Shown: positions 7,201-13,999 of the stretch, one piece after another
Layout: every line of letters begins with the position of its first letter
Position numbering within the stretch: position 1 is the first letter of the stretch
DNA from: Frankiaceae bacterium
Lineage (GTDB): Bacteria > Actinomycetota > Actinomycetes > JAVEEJ01
DNA length: 22,937 bases
Direction of reading: 5' to 3'
NCBI GenBank assembly: GCA_030840515.1
Contig: JAVEEJ010000320.1
Location: 1-22,937 of the forward strand
Position numbers and translations under genes: made by a program
Notes under the pieces: generated by a model
What the model saw: only the letters and a program-made list of their open reading frames with translations
Databases searched by the model: none
Told to the model about the DNA's origin: nothing

Positions 7201-7665
7201 ATGGCAGATGACCCTGCAGTTGATGACGGCCCAGCCAACCGGCACTGGGGGACGAGGCTGTTCAACCGGGCCTGGGAGATCCTCGACTCGGGGGACAGCG
7301 AGCCGGCAGCGCAGCGAGAGCTGCTGAGCGCCACCTTCGGTCAGCGCTGGCACTGGTTCGAGGTCGGCGGCCCCAAGGAACGCGCGGTCGCGGACTGGCA
7401 GGTGGCGCACGCGTTGTGCCGCCTCGGGTACGGCGACCTGGGGGCCGAGTTCGCCAAGACGGCACTGGCCGAGGCCGAGGGGTGGGACGAGGCCCCGCTG
7501 TGGTTGCGCGCCTCCTGCTACGAGGGGATGGCCCGTGCCTGCGCGGCCAACGGCGACAGCGACGGCCGCGCGACGTGGACGGCGCGTTGCACCGACGCGC
7601 TTGCCAGGCTCGACGACCCGGAAGACCGCGAGCTGATCAGCAGCCAGCTGGCCTCGATCCCCTAG
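7201..7665 (+). CDS. Conserved helical protein, TPR-like
   Basis: A 154-residue soluble protein of unknown function. It is mostly alpha-helical and acidic, with a tryptophan-rich N-terminal half (HWGTRLFNRAWEILDS, QRWHWFEVGGPKE) and later helix pairs (DWQVAHALCRLGYGDLGAEF, ASCYEGMARACAANGDSD) whose spacing resembles tetratricopeptide repeats. No catalytic motif, signal peptide or membrane segment is seen. The ATG at 7201 has an AGGA ribosome site 8 nt upstream. It is divergent from the DUF2277 run with only 30 bp between, and its TAG stop overlaps the P2 stop on the other strand in the shared CTAG at 7662-7665. Confidence 0.8.
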   Translation: MADDPAVDDGPANRHWGTRLFNRAWEILDSGDSEPAAQRELLSATFGQRWHWFEVGGPKERAVADWQVAHALCRLGYGDLGAEFAKTALAEAEGWDEAPLWLRASCYEGMARACAANGDSDGRATWTARCTDALARLDDPEDRELISSQLASIP

Positions 7666-9212
7666 GCCTTCGTCACCGGCCCATGACTGACCACGTGCCC
7701 TCGCGCGTCCTTGCACACGAAGGTGCGGGAGACGCCGGTCGCCGCTTGCAGGTGTGCCGGGCCGAGCCGATCCACGTCGTCGCCGCTGAGCTGACAGGTG
7801 GCCGACCCGGGGGCGCCGATCAGCACGACGTACTCATCGAGGTGGATCACCAGCGAGCCGTCGACGATCGATCCGTCGACAGGATTGGCTACACCGTCGG
7901 TCCCCGCCACGGCCCACAGCCCTCGCTCGCACTCGTCGGAGCAGCCGGGACGCGGGACGAGGTTGTAGAGGCGGATGGACGTCGAGTCGGACGTGCCGAA
8001 CCCCACCCACAGCAGGGACACGTCGACCTCGGGCACGAAGGCGTACTGCTCGATGGCTAGCACGTCGTCGGCCAGCTGGGCGTCGCTCGGCGGATCCTGC
8101 GACTCCGCGCGCAGCTTTGCCGGGGAGGGGCTCAGCACGGGCTGCTGCGTGAGCATGCTCTCCGTGTCTGTGACGAGGTAGGTCGTCCCGCGGTCCCGCA
8201 ACGCAGTGACAGCGAAGTCCGCCGAGAGGTCGAGCCACGGCGCGCTGAGGCCGGCGTGGGTGACCAGCGGCTCCCACGGGCCGAGCTTGTCCTCGTCGGC
8301 GAGCGCCCGGACAGTCAGCGAGCGCCGCTCCATCTCGGCCGCAGGGTCGACGAGCGCACGCACCAGCCGCGCACCGTGGCTGTAGCTCGTCAGCGCCAGG
8401 TCGGGGAGCCCGGAGTACGGGATGATCAGAACGTCGGGTGCGATGCTCATCGGGTCGGAGCGCAGCAGCACCAGCCCGCTCTTCTCCTCACCGATCGCGG
8501 CAACCTGCGGCGTCTCGTCCTGGTCATAGCCCTGCAGCACCACGAGCCGCCCGTGCCCGACGTGGCCTGCCCACAGCGTCTGCACCTGGTCGAGCTTGTT
8601 GGAGACCCCCTGCCGCCAGACGCGCTCCGCGTCGTGGCGCAGCTTCTCGTCCAGGAGGAGGTCACCCCGCGGCTCCCATTTGATCAGCCCGTCCCCGCGC
8701 GCGATGTCGGGCCGACTGACGTGGGTGAGCACCGAGTAAGCCCCCACGGTGAGGAGCGAGATGAGCGCCACCGCAGTAGCCACCAGGGCGTACCTGCCGC
8801 GGCGGGCGCGGCGATGGATGGTGAGGGCGGCGTGGCCGCGCCTCGCGAGGTCTTCGGGGGCTGGGCCGAGCGCCGGCGAAGGCACCTCGACGTCGGGCAC
8901 CTGCACCTCGGAGCCGAGGAACCAGTGCAGCTCGTGCGGGGGGACGTTCTCCAACGACGTGAGCGCTGCCGCCGCCCAGCTCTGCGGCGTGACGCCTTCG
9001 GGGGCCGGATAGCGCCCCTTCAGGTAGGTCCTGACCGCGCGGCGCAGGACAGCGCGGTGCGCCACCTGCTCTCCCCGGCGGACGGCGCGTTCCCGGAGCG
9101 CGACGACTCCTTCGACGGCGAGCGACGACCCGGCAACCCCTGCGAGCGCTGTGCAGAAGCGGATCAGGTCAGACCCGTGGTCGGCGACGTAGCCCTCGAT
9201 GGACTGGCTCAA
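7662..9212 (-). CDS. P2: paralogue of P1 with inner domain, membrane helix and outer domain
   Basis: A protein of about 516 residues with the same plan as P1. The N-terminus (GYVADHGSDLIRFCTALAG) aligns with the sigma-like opening of P1. The middle (LENVPPHELHWFLGSEV) is a further degenerated version of the region-4-like helix-turn-helix, and AVRRG is shared at 43-47. The membrane helix is at about 141-162 after an Arg-rich run. The outer domain shares GLIKWEPRGDL, LGPWEP, GLSAPWLDLSADFAVTAL, LIGAPGSATC and FVCKDARG with P1. Cysteines at 424/428 and 473/500 correspond to the four in P1. I infer a TTG start at 9212, 17 nt after the fbaA stop, because it matches the P1 N-terminus; the only other upstream start is a GTG at 9320 inside fbaA. 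No ribosome site is evident, so translation may depend on fbaA. Function unknown; possibly an envelope sensor. Confidence 0.75.
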   Translation of the reverse strand: MSQSIEGYVADHGSDLIRFCTALAGVAGSSLAVEGVVALRERAVRRGEQVAHRAVLRRAVRTYLKGRYPAPEGVTPQSWAAAALTSLENVPPHELHWFLGSEVQVPDVEVPSPALGPAPEDLARRGHAALTIHRRARRGRYALVATAVALISLLTVGAYSVLTHVSRPDIARGDGLIKWEPRGDLLLDEKLRHDAERVWRQGVSNKLDQVQTLWAGHVGHGRLVVLQGYDQDETPQVAAIGEEKSGLVLLRSDPMSIAPDVLIIPYSGLPDLALTSYSHGARLVRALVDPAAEMERRSLTVRALADEDKLGPWEPLVTHAGLSAPWLDLSADFAVTALRDRGTTYLVTDTESMLTQQPVLSPSPAKLRAESQDPPSDAQLADDVLAIEQYAFVPEVDVSLLWVGFGTSDSTSIRLYNLVPRPGCSDECERGLWAVAGTDGVANPVDGSIVDGSLVIHLDEYVVLIGAPGSATCQLSGDDVDRLGPAHLQAATGVSRTFVCKDARGHVVSHGPVTKA

Positions 9213-9229
9213 CGGAGGTCGACTGGCGA

Positions 9230-10255
9230 TCAGGCGGTGCGGGACGTGCCGCTGGAACGGAGGTCTTCGCAAGCGCGTACGACGCGCGCCGCCATCCCTG
9301 CCTCCGCCAGCTTCCCCCACGCCCGGGGGTCGTAGGTCTTCTTGTTGCCGACCTCGCCATCGACCTTCAGCACGCCGTCGTAGTTCTTCAGCATGTGATC
9401 AACGACCGGGCGGGTGTAGGCGTACTGCGTGTCGGTGTCGACGTTCATCTTGATGACGCCGTAGTCGAGCGTCTCGCGGATCTCGTCGAGCTCCGAGCCG
9501 CTGCCGCCGTGGAAGACCAGGTCGAACGGCTGCTCCTTGCCCACCTGGGCCCCCACAGTCTTCTGGATGTCGGCGAGGATCGAGGGCTTGAGCTTGACGT
9601 TCCCCGGCTTGTAGACCCCGTGGACGTTGCCGAACGTGGCCGCGAGCAGGTAGCGGCCCTTCTCGCCGGTGCCGAGCACGTCCGCGACGCGCTGGGCGTC
9701 GGCGGGGTGCGTGTAGAGCTTCTCGTTGATCTCGTTGGCGACGCCGTCCTCCTCGCCGCCGACGACACCGATCTCCATCTCCATGACGATGCGGGCTTTG
9801 GCGCAGGCCTGCAGCAGGTCGTCGGCGATGCGGATGTTCTCCTCGAGCTCGACCGCCGACCCGTCCCACATGTGCGACTGGAACAGCGGGTTCTCACCTC
9901 GGCCGACCCGCTCCTGAGACAGGGCGATGAGGGGTCGCATGAAGCCGTCGAGCTTGTCGGCTGGGCAGTGGTCGGTGTGCAGCGCGACCTGCACCGGGTA
10001 GTTCTTGGCCACCACGTGGGCGAACTCCGCGAGGCCGACCGCGCCCGCCACCATGTCCTTCACCGTCGAGCCCGAGGCGTACTCGGCACCGCCCCAGGAG
10101 ACCTGGATGATCCCGTCGCTGCCCGCCTCGGCAAATCCGCGCAGCGCGGCGATCACCGTCTGGGAGGAGGTGCAGTTGATCGCCGGGTAGGCGTACCTGC
10201 CCGCTTTGGCCGCGTCGAGCATGTCGGCGTAGGCGTCGGGCGTGGCGATCGGCAT
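9230..10255 (-). CDS. fbaA: Class II fructose-bisphosphate aldolase
   Basis: A 341-residue zinc-dependent aldolase of class IIA that interconverts fructose 1,6-bisphosphate with glyceraldehyde 3-phosphate and dihydroxyacetone phosphate in glycolysis and gluconeogenesis. Diagnostic motifs are AINCTSSQT near 25-33, HTDHC at 93-97 (catalytic Asp95 and zinc ligand His96), the acidic EMEIGVVGGEEDGV at 159-172, FGNVHGVYKPGN at 208-219 (zinc histidine), FHGGSGS at 248-254 (phosphate loop) and MNVDTDTQ at 270-277. The ATG at 10255 has an AGGAG ribosome site 8 nt upstream. P2 follows after 17 nt, and the sigma-partner gene ends 71 bp upstream. Confidence 0.97.
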   Translation of the reverse strand: MPIATPDAYADMLDAAKAGRYAYPAINCTSSQTVIAALRGFAEAGSDGIIQVSWGGAEYASGSTVKDMVAGAVGLAEFAHVVAKNYPVQVALHTDHCPADKLDGFMRPLIALSQERVGRGENPLFQSHMWDGSAVELEENIRIADDLLQACAKARIVMEMEIGVVGGEEDGVANEINEKLYTHPADAQRVADVLGTGEKGRYLLAATFGNVHGVYKPGNVKLKPSILADIQKTVGAQVGKEQPFDLVFHGGSGSELDEIRETLDYGVIKMNVDTDTQYAYTRPVVDHMLKNYDGVLKVDGEVGNKKTYDPRAWGKLAEAGMAARVVRACEDLRSSGTSRTA

Positions 10256-10298
10256 CGCGGGGCTCCTCGTCGAGCGGCGTCAGCGGCGGTCGTGCCGC

Positions 10299-10304
10299 AG
10301 CCTA
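10299..10304 (-). promoter_or_regulatory. Candidate fbaA -10 box
   Basis: TAGGCT on the minus strand fits TANNNT and sits 43 nt before the fbaA ATG, giving an expected 5' leader of roughly 35 nt that includes the AGGAG ribosome site. No recognisable -35 element is present. This would let fbaA and P2 be transcribed apart from the sigma operon upstream. Confidence 0.4.
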
Positions 10305-10326
10305 ATCCGCCCGCCGCAGCCGCCTC

Positions 10327-11115
10327 CTAGCGCGCGAAGGAGTCCTGCATGTCCGCGCTCACCGCGACGAGCAGGTCGGCCAGCTGCTGGAGGGACAGCA
10401 CCGGCTCGGCTCGGGTGATCTCGGGCCTTGTGGCCCGCTCCTTGTCCGCAGGTGAGGTGAAGGTCCCGGACGCGATGACCTCAGCCATCCCCGGCCACCA
10501 GGCATTGACGGACTGCGCGTGCACTCCGGTGCCGTCCGGCCGCAGCACCTCGGCCATGACATCGACGACACCGTGGTAGTTCACGGCGGAGCGGGTGATG
10601 AGCACCGCGCCGTCGGCAAGGGGGCGCACGACGCAGGGCTGACCCTGGGCGAACTCGGGGTCCCCGCACGGGTTCGGCTGCAGGTTGCGTGGCGTCGTGG
10701 TGATGCTGACGTAGAGGTAGCCCTTGCCGTCCCCGTCGTCGACCGTCCCGCTGATCCCGCCGTCGGTCGCGTCCTTGTCCTCCGAGACGTCGAACGACAG
10801 CGCCGCCGGGGCATGTGCCAGGACCGACTCGTGCAAGCGGTGAGCCAGCGGCGATCCCGGCGGGTGCGCCAGGTCTCGCGGCGCTTGCGGGGACGCGTCC
10901 GGCTGCGACCCGACGGTGACGACACGATCGTGGGACGGAGCTGACTGGGCCAGGACCGTCGCGCCCACTGCCAGCAACGCGGCCGCGAGAGCGCTTCCAC
11001 CCATCGCCGCCTGACGGCGGCGCCGGCTCCTCCGCGTACGGCCGATCACCTGCTCGACCGAGAGCGCGAACGGCGGCTCGTCGCAGATCAGGGTGTCGAA
11101 GTCGACGGGGGTCAT
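10327..11115 (-). CDS. Single-pass membrane partner of the SigE-family sigma factor
   Basis: A 262-residue protein encoded directly after the sigma factor with a one-base stop-start overlap (TGATG). Residues 1-36 are a short cytoplasmic part ending in a run of Arg, residues 38-57 form one membrane helix, and the rest lies outside. The outer part has a low-complexity Pro/Ala/Ser linker (about 70-90), two cysteines at 150 and 161, and beta-rich segments (YLYVSITTTPR, GAVLITRSAVNYHGVVDVMAEVLRPDGTG). Position and topology suggest a regulator of the sigma factor, but the inner tail is short and lacks a recognisable zinc anti-sigma HxxxCxxC motif, so an anti-sigma role is inference. It could instead be a sigma-dependent envelope protein. 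Confidence 0.75.
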   Translation of the reverse strand: MTPVDFDTLICDEPPFALSVEQVIGRTRRSRRRRQAAMGGSALAAALLAVGATVLAQSAPSHDRVVTVGSQPDASPQAPRDLAHPPGSPLAHRLHESVLAHAPAALSFDVSEDKDATDGGISGTVDDGDGKGYLYVSITTTPRNLQPNPCGDPEFAQGQPCVVRPLADGAVLITRSAVNYHGVVDVMAEVLRPDGTGVHAQSVNAWWPGMAEVIASGTFTSPADKERATRPEITRAEPVLSLQQLADLLVAVSADMQDSFAR

Positions 11116-11621
11116 CACAGCTCCAGCGGTAGAGGCGAGTGGGAACCGAGCAGGGCCCGCAACGTGCCGAGCCCCTTGGCGGTCTGGCTCTTCACGGTGC
11201 CCTCGGCGCAGCCGAGCGCGGCAGCCGTCTCGGTGACGGACAAGTCGTCGTAGAAGCGAAGGACGAGGCACGCACGCTGCCGCGGGGGAACCTGGCGCAG
11301 GGCGGCGGCCAGCTCCATGCGGTCCCCCAGCCCCCCGGACTCGGCCACCGCGTAGTCGGGCACGTCGCCGAAGAGCCGTTCGCGGCGGCTGGGGCGACGC
11401 GTCTCGTCGACGTACGCGCGCACCAGGACGGTCCGCAGGTAGCTGTCCAGGGCCTCCCGCTCGCGCACCTTGGCCCAAGAGGCGTAGAGCTTCACGAACG
11501 CGGTCTGGACCAGGTCCTCAGCGCGGTGCCAGTCCCCGCACAACAGGTAAGCCGTCCGTCGCAGCGAGCGCGCACGCCCCGCGAAGAGCTCGCGGAACGC
11601 TGCTTCGTCCTCAGCCCGCAC
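11115..11621 (-). CDS. SigE-family ECF RNA polymerase sigma factor
   Basis: A 168-residue sigma factor of the actinobacterial SigE family. Region 2 spans about 8-75 (FRELFAGRARSLRRTAYLLC, then GDWHRAEDLVQTAFVKLY with the core-binding AEDLVQ, and the YLRTVLVRAYVDETRR segment for -10 recognition). Region 4 spans about 105-160 (LPPR-like QVPPRQRACLVLRFYDDLSV, TETAAALGCAEGTVKSQT helix-turn-helix). The start is a GTG at 11621 with a GGAAGGTGGG ribosome site. It is followed by its membrane partner with a one-base overlap and is divergent from dedA. An ECF-like promoter lies upstream, suggesting it may activate itself. The stimulus is unknown. Confidence 0.93.
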   Translation of the reverse strand: MRAEDEAAFRELFAGRARSLRRTAYLLCGDWHRAEDLVQTAFVKLYASWAKVREREALDSYLRTVLVRAYVDETRRPSRRERLFGDVPDYAVAESGGLGDRMELAAALRQVPPRQRACLVLRFYDDLSVTETAAALGCAEGTVKSQTAKGLGTLRALLGSHSPLPLEL

Positions 11622-11648
11622 GGTCCCACCTTCCTCGTCCTGTCCTCA

Positions 11649-11676
11649 GGACGGAAGTCGGGTGGATCCAGGTTGC
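11649..11676 (-). promoter_or_regulatory. Candidate ECF-type autoregulatory promoter
   Basis: On the minus strand GCAACC (11676-11671) and CGTCC (11653-11649) are separated by 17 bp, matching the general AAC-type -35 and CGTC-type -10 pattern of ECF sigma promoters. Transcription would start near 11642, about 20 nt before the GTG of the sigma gene, with the ribosome site between. This is what autoregulation would look like, though the specificity of this sigma factor is not known. Confidence 0.45.
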
Positions 11677-11680
11677 CTGG
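11668..11680. repeat. Perfect inverted repeat in the sigma/dedA divergent promoter
   Basis: CCAGG (11668-11672) and CCTGG (11676-11680) flank a three-base centre and cover the candidate -35 of the sigma promoter, ending next to the dedA -10 box. A second one, GTCCT-C-AGGAC, is at 11642-11652 over the predicted sigma start site; shifted by six bases it can also pair as CGTCCT/AGGACG. Either could be an operator or simply chance in GC-rich DNA. Confidence 0.35.
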
Positions 11681-11681
11681 G

Positions 11682-11687
11682 TAGCCT
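11682..11687 (+). promoter_or_regulatory. Candidate leaderless promoter for dedA
   Basis: TAGCCT fits TANNNT and ends 6 nt before the GTG at 11694, so the mRNA would begin at the start codon. No ribosome site precedes the GTG, which agrees with leaderless translation. A -35 element is not obvious. Confidence 0.45.
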
Positions 11688-11693
11688 CCAGCG

Positions 11694-12314
11694 GTGAACA
11701 CCGCGCTGAACCTGTTGAACGCAACGGCGCTCTCCGACGCCGGCCTGTTCGTGGTCCTGGCGATCCTGTTCGCCGAGACCGGCCTGCTCGTGGGCTTCTT
11801 CCTGCCGGGCGACTCGCTGCTCGTCGCAGCGGGCATCGCCGCCGCCAACCACAAGCTCTCGCTTGCGGGGCTGCTCGTCGGAGCGCCGCTTGCAGCGATC
11901 ATCGGCGGTCAGGTCGGCTACCAGCTCGGCCGTGCGGGCGGTCCACGCCTGTTCGCGCGGCCCGACTCGCGCTTCTTCCGCAACGAGTACGTCGACCGCG
12001 CGCGTCACCACCTGGACCGCTTCGGCAACGCCAAAGCCATCGTGCTGGCTCGTTTCGTGCCGATCGTCCGCACCATGCTCAACCCGGTGGCCGGTGCCAT
12101 CCGGATGCCGCTGCGGACCTTCATCCCCTGGAACATCGTCAGCGGCCTGGTCTGGGCGGTCGGTGTCACCTTGGCCGGCTACCAGCTGGGCAAGAGCGTC
12201 AAGGGCATCGACCGCTTCCTGCTGCCGCTCATCGCCTTGATCGTGCTGGTCTCGGTCGTGCCGATCGTCCTCGAGGTGCGGCGTTCGCGTGCCGCCTCAG
12301 GCGGGCGGACCTGA
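11694..12314 (+). CDS. DedA-family membrane protein
   Basis: A 206-residue integral membrane protein of the DedA family (SNARE-associated/VTT domain). Members act in the inner membrane, several as undecaprenyl-phosphate or phospholipid flippases, and support envelope integrity. Hallmarks visible are FAETGLLVGFFLPGDSLL at 25-42, the GGQVGYQLGRAGG segment at about 71-83, the central LDRFGNAKAIVLARFVPIVRTMLNPVAG at about 106-133 with the conserved Arg residues, and the WNIVSGLVWAVGVTLAGYQLG hairpin. A basic C-terminus follows. The GTG start is used because it lies directly after a -10 box. From memory a dedA gene also sits beside fba in Mycobacterium tuberculosis, so the neighbourhood is ancient. 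The specific lipid substrate cannot be read. Confidence 0.92.
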   Translation: MNTALNLLNATALSDAGLFVVLAILFAETGLLVGFFLPGDSLLVAAGIAAANHKLSLAGLLVGAPLAAIIGGQVGYQLGRAGGPRLFARPDSRFFRNEYVDRARHHLDRFGNAKAIVLARFVPIVRTMLNPVAGAIRMPLRTFIPWNIVSGLVWAVGVTLAGYQLGKSVKGIDRFLLPLIALIVLVSVVPIVLEVRRSRAASGGRT

Positions 12315-12488
12315 CCTCGGCGCAGGCGCGATCCAGGTGAGGTCGGCGATCTCCTCGGTGTAGATCGTGTGTGAGCCGCCGACCGGCAATGCCACCAGAT
12401 CCAGCAGCAGGCTGAGCGGCACATGGTCCGCCAGCAGGTGCAGCACCATCTCGTCCTCGGTGCCGAGCTCTTGCTGTGTCGTCGTCAT
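12297..12488 (-). CDS. Small acidic protein of unknown function
   Basis: A 63-residue protein beginning MTTTQQELGTEDEMVLHLLA and containing the amphipathic helix ADHVPLSLLLDLVALP, then a short strand pair with HTIYTEEIADLTWIAP and a Pro/Arg tail. It has no signal peptide or membrane helix. A strong GGGAGGA ribosome site is placed 6 nt before the ATG at 12488, which is the main reason to accept it as real. It converges on dedA and overlaps its 3' end by 18 bp. I do not recognise a named family. Confidence 0.65.
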   Translation of the reverse strand: MTTTQQELGTEDEMVLHLLADHVPLSLLLDLVALPVGGSHTIYTEEIADLTWIAPAPRSGPPA

Positions 12489-12589
12489 CTCGTTCCTCCC
12501 TACGGAGCAACCCCCGTTAGTGCTTTCGGCCCCGCGGGGAGCGGCCTCAATGGCCCGAACGGGTGAAAACGGACAATCGGGCCGCGGGA

Positions 12590-12603
12590 GCGCCCGGAGG
12601 CGC
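12590..12603 (-). terminator. Possible weak terminator after lemA
   Basis: GCGCC (12590-12594) and GGCGC (12599-12603) form a 5-bp stem with a CGGA tetraloop, 8 bases past the LemA stop on the minus strand. No U-run follows. The remaining 12489-12589 stretch holds only short GC palindromes (for example CCCCGCGGGG near 12530) and perhaps a promoter for the 63-residue gene; a TTGTCC at 12577-12572 on the minus strand could be its -35. Confidence 0.25.
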
Positions 12604-12611
12604 CGCGGCGG

Positions 12612-13274
12612 TCAGGGGCTCGGCGGCGCGGGGGGAGCCGGCGGCGCCCCCGGCGAGGGCGGCGCCCCCGGCGCCGACACGGCTGGCGCCGCGGGACCGG
12701 CGCTTGGCCCTGCCGTGCCGAAGTCCACCGTGGGCACAGCCCGCACCTCGGGGTCGTTGGCCTCGAAGTACTCCGCCTTCGTGAAGTGGAAGATCGAGGC
12801 GACGATTGCCGACGGGAACGACTCGACCCGCACGTTGAGCGCCCGGACGTTCGCGTTGTAGAAGCGCCGTCCCGCGGCGATGCGGTCCTCGGTCTCGGTG
12901 AGCTGCTGCTGCAGCGCGAGGAAGCCCTGGTTGGCCTGCAGCTGCGGGTAGGCCTCGGCGACGGCGAAGAGCCGCCCCAGCGCTGCCCCGAGGACACCTT
13001 CCTGCGCCGCCTGCTGCGCCGGCCCGGCGCCGGGCGCCATCGCCGCCGAGCGGGCGCGCGCCACCTCCTCGAAGACCTCGCGCTCGTGAGTCGCGTAGCC
13101 CTTGACCGTCTCCACCAGGTTCGGAATCAGGTCGTGGCGACGGGTGAGCTCGACATCGATCTGACGCCAGCTCTCCTGCACCACGTTGCGCTGCTGGACG
13201 AAGCGGTTGTAGGAGACGACGGTCGCAATCGCGAGGAGCGCGATCACCCCGAGGACGATCCAGAGCGCGGTCAT
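12612..13274 (-). CDS. lemA: LemA family protein with a Pro/Ala-rich tail
   Basis: A 220-residue membrane-anchored LemA protein. An N-terminal membrane helix spans 3-21. The LemA helical bundle follows with the family hallmarks SYNRFVQQRNVVQESWRQID and VELTRRHDLIPNLVETVKGY at about 21-60, ATHEREVFEEVARARSAAM, and the late FYNANVRALNVRVESFPSAI segment ending in FTKAEYFEA. LemA proteins occur widely in bacteria without an agreed function. The last 33 residues or so are almost only Pro, Ala, Gly and Ser, coded by a short 18-base tandem repeat, and are not part of the core family. The start overlaps the preceding gene's stop as ATGA; a GGAAGG ribosome site is present. Confidence 0.93.
   Translation of the reverse strand: MTALWIVLGVIALLAIATVVSYNRFVQQRNVVQESWRQIDVELTRRHDLIPNLVETVKGYATHEREVFEEVARARSAAMAPGAGPAQQAAQEGVLGAALGRLFAVAEAYPQLQANQGFLALQQQLTETEDRIAAGRRFYNANVRALNVRVESFPSAIVASIFHFTKAEYFEANDPEVRAVPTVDFGTAGPSAGPAAPAVSAPGAPPSPGAPPAPPAPPSP
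12640..12673. repeat. Two copies of an 18-base-period GC repeat inside lemA
   Basis: The 16-base unit GGCGGCGCCCCCGGCG occurs at 12640-12655 and again at 12658-12673. It encodes the repeating Ala/Ser-Pro-Gly-Ala-Pro-Pro pattern of the LemA tail. A repeat like this could vary in copy number between strains. Confidence 0.7.
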
Positions 13275-13981
13275 GATGCGGGCCTTCCAGTGGTCGGGTC
13301 GCCGGCGTCAGGCACACCGTGGTCACGCCAGATGAAGGACGGTACGCCAGCCACGACAGCGCTCAGCGTCGACAGCCTGCCCAGCAGGTCCACGGGGGTG
13401 AGCCGACCGGACTCCCACGACAGGATCAGCGGCCCTTCGATGCGCCAGCTGGTCTGTGGGCAGGTCAGCAGGGTCTGCATGGTGCGCGGCGTCAGCACGT
13501 CGCAGGCGAACTTGCGATCACCGGCAGACACGTGGAAGCGCTGGTTGAACTCGTCGCTCTCGAGCTCGATGTCGTCGAAGCCGAGGAGTGCAGCCGCCTT
13601 GTGGAACACGGACTCACCCGTGACCTGCAGCGTCGGCAGGTAGGCGGGTAGCCGCAGCCCGGCCACCGAGTAGCGGTGGGTCGTGGTGGTCCGGTTGCCC
13701 TTGGCGTCCGTCGAGTGCGTCTCATAGCTGTAGTCGAAAGCGACCATGTCGAAGCCGGACGCGGAGCCATGCAGCACGTTGCGGGCGCGTTGGCTGTCGC
13801 CCTGTCCAAACGGCGGGCCCTGGGCGAAGACGACGAGTGAGGGGTCCTCCGCGTCATATCGCCACTGCTTCGACAGGGCGAAGCGCATGAGCTCCTCGCG
13901 ACGCTTCTTGTCCGCCAGGTAGCCCAGCACGAGGAACGCCCCCACCGCGAGCGCGATCGCGACGAAGACCAGGCCCTCCAC
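13271..13981 (-). CDS. LemA-associated single-pass membrane protein
   Basis: A 236-residue protein with an N-terminal membrane helix at 4-22 and a short basic loop (DKKRREELMRFALSKQWRY), then a soluble domain rich in beta strands. Visible patterns are GSASGFDMVAFDYSYETHST, THRYSVAGLRLPAYLPTLQV, FNQRFHVSAGDRKFACDVLT followed by PRTMQTLL, and WRIEGPLILSWESGRLTPVD. From memory, proteins of this pattern occur next to LemA in Actinobacteria, but I cannot name a family and give no function. The start is a GTG at 13981. The stop overlaps the lemA start as ATGA, so the two proteins are probably made together and may interact. Confidence 0.8.
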   Translation of the reverse strand: MEGLVFVAIALAVGAFLVLGYLADKKRREELMRFALSKQWRYDAEDPSLVVFAQGPPFGQGDSQRARNVLHGSASGFDMVAFDYSYETHSTDAKGNRTTTTHRYSVAGLRLPAYLPTLQVTGESVFHKAAALLGFDDIELESDEFNQRFHVSAGDRKFACDVLTPRTMQTLLTCPQTSWRIEGPLILSWESGRLTPVDLLGRLSTLSAVVAGVPSFIWRDHGVPDAGDPTTGRPAS

Positions 13982-13999
13982 GGCGCTGACCCTAGATCG

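Noticed and set aside
12489..12611. Possible non-coding RNA between lemA and the 63-residue gene
   Set aside because: Only short GC palindromes and a poor promoter match are visible, which random GC-rich DNA could supply.
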